Assembly (NCBI GenBank): GCA_027017165.1
Contig: JALURF010000111.1
Coordinates: forward strand, 1-9,620
Direction of reading: 5' to 3'
DNA from: Thermofilaceae archaeon
GTDB lineage: Archaea > Thermoproteota > Thermoprotei > Thermofilales > B69-G16
DNA: 9,620 nucleotides
In this document: positions 5,729 through 9,620 of the stretch, one piece after another
How positions within the stretch are numbered: position 1 is the first letter of the stretch
How the letters are laid out: the number at the start of each line of letters is the position of its first letter
Notes under the pieces: model-generated
Databases searched by the model: none
What the model was told of the DNA's origin: nothing
Seen by the model: only the letters and a program-made list of their open reading frames with translations
Program-made: the position numbers and the translations under genes

Positions 5729-6217
5729 TTAGTATTTTTGAGTATTAAATTTTGCTGAGTTTAGGATTAGGTAGAGGGCTATGGCGAGCATTCCTATGGT
5801 CGTGTGTTCATATAGGTTTTCGATGTATACGGGCGTCCCTTTTTCCAGTTCTTTTTTGGATAATCCGGGCTCAGATCCTCCGAATACTATGGCTACTACT
5901 TTTTGGGACGCCTTCTCGGCTACTATCTCTGGGTTAAATTTTTCTTTAGCGTAGCCCTGTGGGACGAATAGGTATATTTCGCTCGGCTGGAAGAGTTCGA
6001 TTACATCGTCTATGGACTGTAGGTAGAAGAAGTTTACCTTCTTTTTAATGGCCAGTTTGTGGGCTTCCGGAACTCCTATTTGGGCGGCGGAGCCTTGGGC
6101 TTTGGTTACCGCGAAGTTTTTGAAACCCATTCCATAGGCTACTTTAGCGGCTTCTACTATCTTCTGGGAGGAAAACACGTTGTGGAGGACTATTATAACG
6201 TTTTCAACTATCCCCAT
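5729..6217 (-). CDS. SPOUT-superfamily putative RNA methyltransferase (COG4080-like)
   Basis: The product is a small protein of 162 residues. Its C-terminal part has the layout of a SPOUT trefoil-knot cofactor site: a strand followed by VFGGSEPGLSKKELEKG (111-127), then PVYIENLYEHTTIGMLAIALYLI (129-151), like the knot helix. SPOUT enzymes are usually dimeric and methylate tRNA or rRNA with S-adenosylmethionine; the target here is unknown. Similar archaeal proteins are sometimes labelled RecB-family, which this sequence does not support. The start ATG (6215-6217) lies inside the end of the cytosine methyltransferase gene, an overlap of 14 nt, so the two are very likely co-transcribed and translationally coupled. 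The last codons carry the probable tRNA-Gly promoter. The family assignment rests on motif memory. Confidence 0.65.
   Translation of the reverse strand: MGIVENVIIVLHNVFSSQKIVEAAKVAYGMGFKNFAVTKAQGSAAQIGVPEAHKLAIKKKVNFFYLQSIDDVIELFQPSEIYLFVPQGYAKEKFNPEIVAEKASQKVVAIVFGGSEPGLSKKELEKGTPVYIENLYEHTTIGMLAIALYLILNSAKFNTQKY
5741..5750 (-). promoter_or_regulatory. tRNA-Gly TATA box inside the end of the SPOUT-like gene
   Basis: ATTTAATACT on the minus strand is centred about 28 nt before the first base of the tRNA (5718). It lies within the last codons of the 5729-6217 gene, so coding sequence and tRNA promoter overlap. Assigned by composition and spacing. Confidence 0.55.
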
Positions 6218-7175
6218 GCTCCATCTCCTCCAGTTTTTTCTTAACTTCTAGAGCTATAGCCTTGGCCAGGGGTACGGGAACCGCCTCCCCTACCTGGTTG
6301 AATTGTAGGTCTCTACCCCCTATAAATATATGGTCGTCGGGGAAGCCCATTAGACGGGCGTGTTCTCTAACGGTTAACAACCGATTATCGAACGGGTGGA
6401 TGAAGCGAGAAGATCCCATCACCGTGGGGGCGATTTTATACGGGTGGAGCCGCGTTAAATTGGTGTACACCTCCCCTCCGGCCCCCCTATATCTTATCAA
6501 GGACTCCCCCCACTTTAGCTTGGCGATCCTCTTTAACCTTCTGGGAGATATGGGCACTGGCTCGTGGTTGGGTATATCATGTATAGAGCGAGGGTCTGGA
6601 AGATCTCCTATAGCCTCGATTACGACTACTCTCTCTTTCAGCGGTTTAGGCTTTATCCTAATGTTTGAGATGAAGACTCTGAGTCTGTGAGAGGGCGTTC
6701 CATAGTCTTCAGCTCTTAAAAAGTTGAAGTATACCTCGCCGTAGCCGGCTTCTTTAAACTCCCGTTTTAGAGCATTTCTCAGCTCTCCGTCGACTATACT
6801 GGGAACGTTCTCCATCACGAAAACCTTGGGTTTTAAATCGCCTACTATCCTAACGAAGTGGAGGACCAGTCTGCCTATCGGGTCTTCATACAGTCTATCT
6901 AAAGGTTTTTCTCTCCGCTTAGGATTAGCTTTAGTAAAAGGCTCGCAAGGAGGCCCCCCTATAACCACGTCGGGCTTTCCTACAAGTCTCTCTATTTCTT
7001 CCGCTCTAACTCTCTGTATATCCTCCACTATGACTTCTGCCCCTGGGAAGTTTTCCATATAGGTTTCAGCTACGGGCTTTAGGTTTTCGAGTCCCAGGGC
7101 TATGTCAAAGCCCGCCTCCTTGAATCCTCTTGAAAATCCCCCGGCACCGCAGAATAGGTCGACGACAGTGAACAT
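6204..7175 (-). CDS. C5-cytosine DNA methyltransferase (Dcm/Dnmt2-type fold), without restriction partner
   Basis: The product has 323 residues and moves a methyl group from S-adenosylmethionine to cytosine C5. Motifs in order are: I, DLFCGAGGFS (6-15); IV, GGPPCEPFT (73-81) with catalytic Cys77; VI, MENV (121-124) with Glu122; VIII, PSHRLRVF (161-168); IX, LTVREHARLMGFPDD (267-281); X, QVGEAVPVPLAKAIA (294-308). The target-recognition region (about 200-262) is short. Several positions depart from consensus: PCE for PCQ, HRLR for QxRxR, GEAVP for GNAVP. The catalytic residues remain, so it is probably active. No restriction endonuclease lies beside it. Its 3' end overlaps a putative RNA methylase, which leaves open an RNA substrate as for Dnmt2, though no CFT motif is seen. 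ATG at 7173-7175; an A/T box lies about 26-31 nt upstream. Confidence 0.92.
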   Translation of the reverse strand: MFTVVDLFCGAGGFSRGFKEAGFDIALGLENLKPVAETYMENFPGAEVIVEDIQRVRAEEIERLVGKPDVVIGGPPCEPFTKANPKRREKPLDRLYEDPIGRLVLHFVRIVGDLKPKVFVMENVPSIVDGELRNALKREFKEAGYGEVYFNFLRAEDYGTPSHRLRVFISNIRIKPKPLKERVVVIEAIGDLPDPRSIHDIPNHEPVPISPRRLKRIAKLKWGESLIRYRGAGGEVYTNLTRLHPYKIAPTVMGSSRFIHPFDNRLLTVREHARLMGFPDDHIFIGGRDLQFNQVGEAVPVPLAKAIALEVKKKLEEMEHGDS

Positions 7176-7186
7176 TTCTTTCGCAT

Positions 7187-7213
7187 AATTTATATTCGGC
7201 TTTAATTATTTAA
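7187..7213. promoter_or_regulatory. Divergent promoter region between the cytosine methyltransferase and PDCD5-like genes
   Basis: Two A/T boxes lie in the 54-bp space before the rightward ATG: AATTTATATT (7187-7196) and TTTAATTATTTAA (7201-7213). The second lies about 26-31 nt from the leftward ATG at 7175 and about 24 nt from the rightward ATG at 7230. The first is 26 nt from the rightward GTG at 7218. Either box could serve the rightward gene, and this is what leaves its start codon undecided. Confidence 0.5.
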
Positions 7214-7229
7214 CGCTGTGGGGAGCGGT

Positions 7230-7607
7230 ATGGAGGATAAAGACCTAGAGCTGTTGATAAAGCGTAAGATGCTGGAGCTCCAGAAACGGGCCCTCCTAGA
7301 GGAGAGAAAGAAAGAGGAAGTTAAGCGTAGCCCATGGGATATCGTAAAGCCGTACTTGACGAAGAGCGGAGAAGAAATGCTGAGTAGGGCTAAAAGCCAG
7401 TATCCTAGAGTTGCCGAATACGTGGTTAGAGAACTCGCTAAGCTGGTCTTAACCGGGAGGCTTAGGGAGAAGCTGGACGCCGAGGATATCTACGCCATCT
7501 TTTACAACTTAGGTTTTCCGATAAGAGTGGAGACTAGGATTGTAGTTAAGAGAAAGGGTAAAGTTAAGAGTATAAGTGAGTTGTTGAGGGAGGGGGAAGA
7601 GGATTAA
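7230..7607 (+). CDS. PDCD5-like DNA-binding protein
   Basis: The product has 125 residues. The N-terminus is a highly charged helix (LELLIKRKMLELQKRALLEE) as in archaeal PDCD5/TFAR19-related proteins. A core of helices follows, matching the family pattern in which a short turn and PWDIVKPYLTKSGEEMLSRA replace the usual LTPEARERL segment. YPRVAEYVVRELAKLVLTGRL and an acidic DAEDIYAIFYNL come next. The tail is basic (RIVVKRKGKVK), consistent with binding nucleic acid. Archaeal members bind double-stranded DNA, but their cellular role is not settled. I chose the ATG at 7230 because the family starts with a short acidic stretch; a GTG at 7218 adds four residues and could be a leaderless start. 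It lies 43 bp upstream of aglB on the same strand. Alternative: an unrelated small helical protein. Confidence 0.65.
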   Translation: MEDKDLELLIKRKMLELQKRALLEERKKEEVKRSPWDIVKPYLTKSGEEMLSRAKSQYPRVAEYVVRELAKLVLTGRLREKLDAEDIYAIFYNLGFPIRVETRIVVKRKGKVKSISELLREGEED

Positions 7608-7650
7608 GTATATTAGTACTTTTTATGTCTTTTAGAGGGAGTGATGGCTG

Positions 7651-9620
7651 ATGGAGGTTAAGAAAAAACTCCGAACCTTCGCTAGGAAGTCGTTGAACGC
7701 TATACGGCGATTTCTAAGCCTCATGTCGGACAACAGGACTCTAATAGCTCTAATACTGACTTTCAGCTTTCTAATAGCCCTGCTCTTAAGGCTTACCCCG
7801 ATGAAGTGGGGCATCTACCTGAACGAGTTCGACCCATATTATGAATACTACTTAGCTGAGAAAATTGTGGAGAAAGGCGACGGCAACGTCTTAAAGGGTA
7901 TAGCTTGGTGGTTTAACTGGTGGTTCGAGCCGTACCCTAAGCCTAAGGATAAGCTATTTTGGGCCCCATGGGGCCGCGATTTGAGAGCTACCAGCCAACC
8001 GGGCAGCGCCATATTCTCGGCACTAGTATACTACTTCCTCCACGATATCGCAGGGCTTCCAGTTAGCCTTTACGTAGTCCACGCGTTTCTACCAGCTGTC
8101 GCAGCGTCCCTCTCCACATTTACGATATACCTGCTGGGTAGGGAACTTAGAGACGACGCCCTCGGGGTATTCAGCGCGTTTTTCATATCCTTCAGCCTGC
8201 CCTTTATCTACCGTACCAATCTCGGCGCTAAACACGAAGGAGTCGCCATACCAGCTCTGCTCTTCGGGCTTTACGCATTTCTAAAATCGTATAGAGAAAG
8301 CAGGGCTTCCTGGGCTATAATCGCCGGTTTGAGCTTCGGTATTGTAACCTTGGCGTGGGGCGGCTATATCTACGTATGGCAGTTAATGGCGCTGCTTGCC
8401 GTGGTCTGGTTGCTCTTAAACCCGAATGATGAAAACGCTGCTAAGAGCTACTTAATAAGCAATATCATATTCCAAGTTTTCATAGCCATAACCCCCCGCT
8501 TCGGGCCTGATAAAGCCTTTATGTCAATGTACGCTCTCCTCCCGACCATAGGAAATCTGCTATCCCTACTTACGCTTATAAAGCCTCCCTTGCCCTCGGC
8601 CAGAGATATGAAGAAAGTCTACATCGCGACCACGATTACTCTTGCGCTATTGATAACCGTATTGGCGGTTATGAACGTAGTGCCGAGGATTACCGGCAGG
8701 TTGTTGGCGGTGGCTCTACCCTGGCTTAGAGAAGTAGGCATAACAACTGTAGCCGAACACGCCGTGCCCTCTTGGGCTCAGATATACCAGGATTTCGGAA
8801 TGTTGCTTGTGTTCTCGGCTTTCGGAGCCTTTTCCCTATTGAAGAAGAAGGAATTAAAGAATTATCTGTTGAGCTTCTTCTGGCTTACCTCTATGTACGC
8901 CGCCGCCTCTCTTTCCAGGCTAACGCTGGTGCTTACTCTTCCAGTGGCTTTGGGCTCGGGCGTCGGATTTTTAACGATAACCGAGAACTTGCTGAATTTA
9001 ACGCGCGTTGAGAAAAAGATGAGAGTAAGACGTAGGGGCGGATTGAGCATAGAAACTGTAGCATTTTCGCTGTTTATAATAGTTCTACTTTTAGTACCAG
9101 TAGTGGCTTCGGATACGCCGATAAGATACGCGAATCAGCCAGTACTCATATTAACCTCTAGCACTGCTATTGCTAGCGCGGATTGGATCTCCGCGCTCGA
9201 GTGGATTAAAACTAATATTCCTGAAAATGCTGTGATAGCCACTTGGTGGGATTACGGCTACTGGATTTCAGTAAACACGCGCCGTAACACGACCTGCGAT
9301 AACGGCACTATAAACGCTACGCAGATAAGATTGATAGCTAGAGCCTTCCTCTCAAACGAGACAGAGGCTCTGCGAATATTCAAGAAGTTGAATGTGTCCT
9401 ACGTGGTGGTCTTCGAGCCATTCCTAGGCGGCGAGAACACTCCGCTTCAGATACCGAACCCCTACGCCAGTAGCCTACCGATGCTAGGCGAGTACGTTTA
9501 TACTTCAGTAGCGATCTCGGGCTACGGCGGCGATTTCGCCAAAAGCTTCCAGATGGCCCGATGGATTGGATGGGACCCCGACCGCTTCCAGACGGTTACC
9601 GTGTTGAGAATGAGAGGAGG
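7651..9620 (+). CDS. aglB: Archaeal oligosaccharyltransferase AglB (STT3), C-terminus beyond window
   Basis: This membrane enzyme transfers a lipid-linked glycan to Asn of N-glycosylation sites outside the cell membrane. The frame is open for 656 codons to the window edge. After a short basic N-terminus, a first membrane helix (about 30-48) leads to NEFDPYYEY, with Asp61 as first metal ligand. Many membrane helices follow to about residue 475. The second acidic loop reads LGAKHEG (191-197), with Lys194 where DxH/DxE is usual. The TVAEHAVPSWAQ segment (366-377, Glu369) fits the SVSE/TIXE motif of external loop 5. The soluble domain holds ATWWDYGYW with WWDYG at 532-536. A DxxKxxxM motif follows (Asp628, Lys631, Met635). 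ATG at 7651; GGGAGTGAT at 7638-7646 could act as Shine-Dalgarno, and TTTTTAT (about 7620-7626) as a separate TATA box. It follows the PDCD5-like gene by 43 bp. Confidence 0.94.
   Translation, partial: MEVKKKLRTFARKSLNAIRRFLSLMSDNRTLIALILTFSFLIALLLRLTPMKWGIYLNEFDPYYEYYLAEKIVEKGDGNVLKGIAWWFNWWFEPYPKPKDKLFWAPWGRDLRATSQPGSAIFSALVYYFLHDIAGLPVSLYVVHAFLPAVAASLSTFTIYLLGRELRDDALGVFSAFFISFSLPFIYRTNLGAKHEGVAIPALLFGLYAFLKSYRESRASWAIIAGLSFGIVTLAWGGYIYVWQLMALLAVVWLLLNPNDENAAKSYLISNIIFQVFIAITPRFGPDKAFMSMYALLPTIGNLLSLLTLIKPPLPSARDMKKVYIATTITLALLITVLAVMNVVPRITGRLLAVALPWLREVGITTVAEHAVPSWAQIYQDFGMLLVFSAFGAFSLLKKKELKNYLLSFFWLTSMYAAASLSRLTLVLTLPVALGSGVGFLTITENLLNLTRVEKKMRVRRRGGLSIETVAFSLFIIVLLLVPVVASDTPIRYANQPVLILTSSTAIASADWISALEWIKTNIPENAVIATWWDYGYWISVNTRRNTTCDNGTINATQIRLIARAFLSNETEALRIFKKLNVSYVVVFEPFLGGENTPLQIPNPYASSLPMLGEYVYTSVAISGYGGDFAKSFQMARWIGWDPDRFQTVTVLRMRG

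Noticed and set aside
6204..7175. Restriction-modification system
   Set aside because: No endonuclease gene adjoins the methyltransferase; the DUF3782-like gene is 4 kb away, broken, and of a different family context.

Overview
The window looks like chromosomal DNA of a hyperthermophilic archaeon, most likely Thermoproteota (Crenarchaeota). The evidence is archaeal-type protein families (AglB/STT3 oligosaccharyltransferase, a PDCD5-like DNA-binding protein, an archaeal CitG homologue, a one-domain retropepsin, a DUF3782-like nuclease), a very GC-rich archaeal SRP RNA and tRNA set in moderate-GC DNA, A/T-rich boxes about 26 nt upstream of several starts, and at least two starts that look leaderless. 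I cannot name the genus.

Layout. 1-1205 (minus): a LAGLIDADG-like protein with a helical N-terminal part, cut by the window edge. 1307-1657 (plus): a small retropepsin-type aspartic protease. 1662-2274 (minus): a coiled-coil PD-(D/E)XK-type (DUF3782-like) gene carrying two single-base frameshifts. 2324-3865 (minus): a two-domain protein ending in a metallophosphoesterase. 3960-4964 (plus): a triphosphoribosyl-dephospho-CoA synthase-like protein, divergent from the previous gene across two apparently leaderless promoters. 4971-5344 (minus): SRP RNA. 5345-5644: AT-rich gap without a gene. 5645-5718 (minus): tRNA-Gly(CCC). 5729-6217 and 6204-7175 (minus): a SPOUT-like putative RNA methylase overlapping the end of a C5-cytosine methyltransferase. 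7230-7607 (plus): PDCD5-like protein. 7651-9620 (plus): AglB/STT3, cut by the window edge.

The genes do not form one pathway. The right half is mostly housekeeping (protein targeting, tRNA, nucleic-acid methylation, N-glycosylation). SRP RNA and AglB both serve the secretory route, but nothing in the sequence links their expression. The left 2.3 kb is accessory in character: a LAGLIDADG-like protein, a protease and a broken nuclease-like gene. Its + strand is extremely G+T rich from about 230 to 1200, and this bias stops abruptly inside the first gene.

I found no complete undescribed system. The best leads are the abrupt composition break inside the LAGLIDADG-like gene, the doubly frameshifted nuclease, the metallophosphoesterase with an altered GNHD motif fused to an unassigned domain, the overlapping cytosine-MTase/SPOUT pair, and the altered second acidic motif in AglB.
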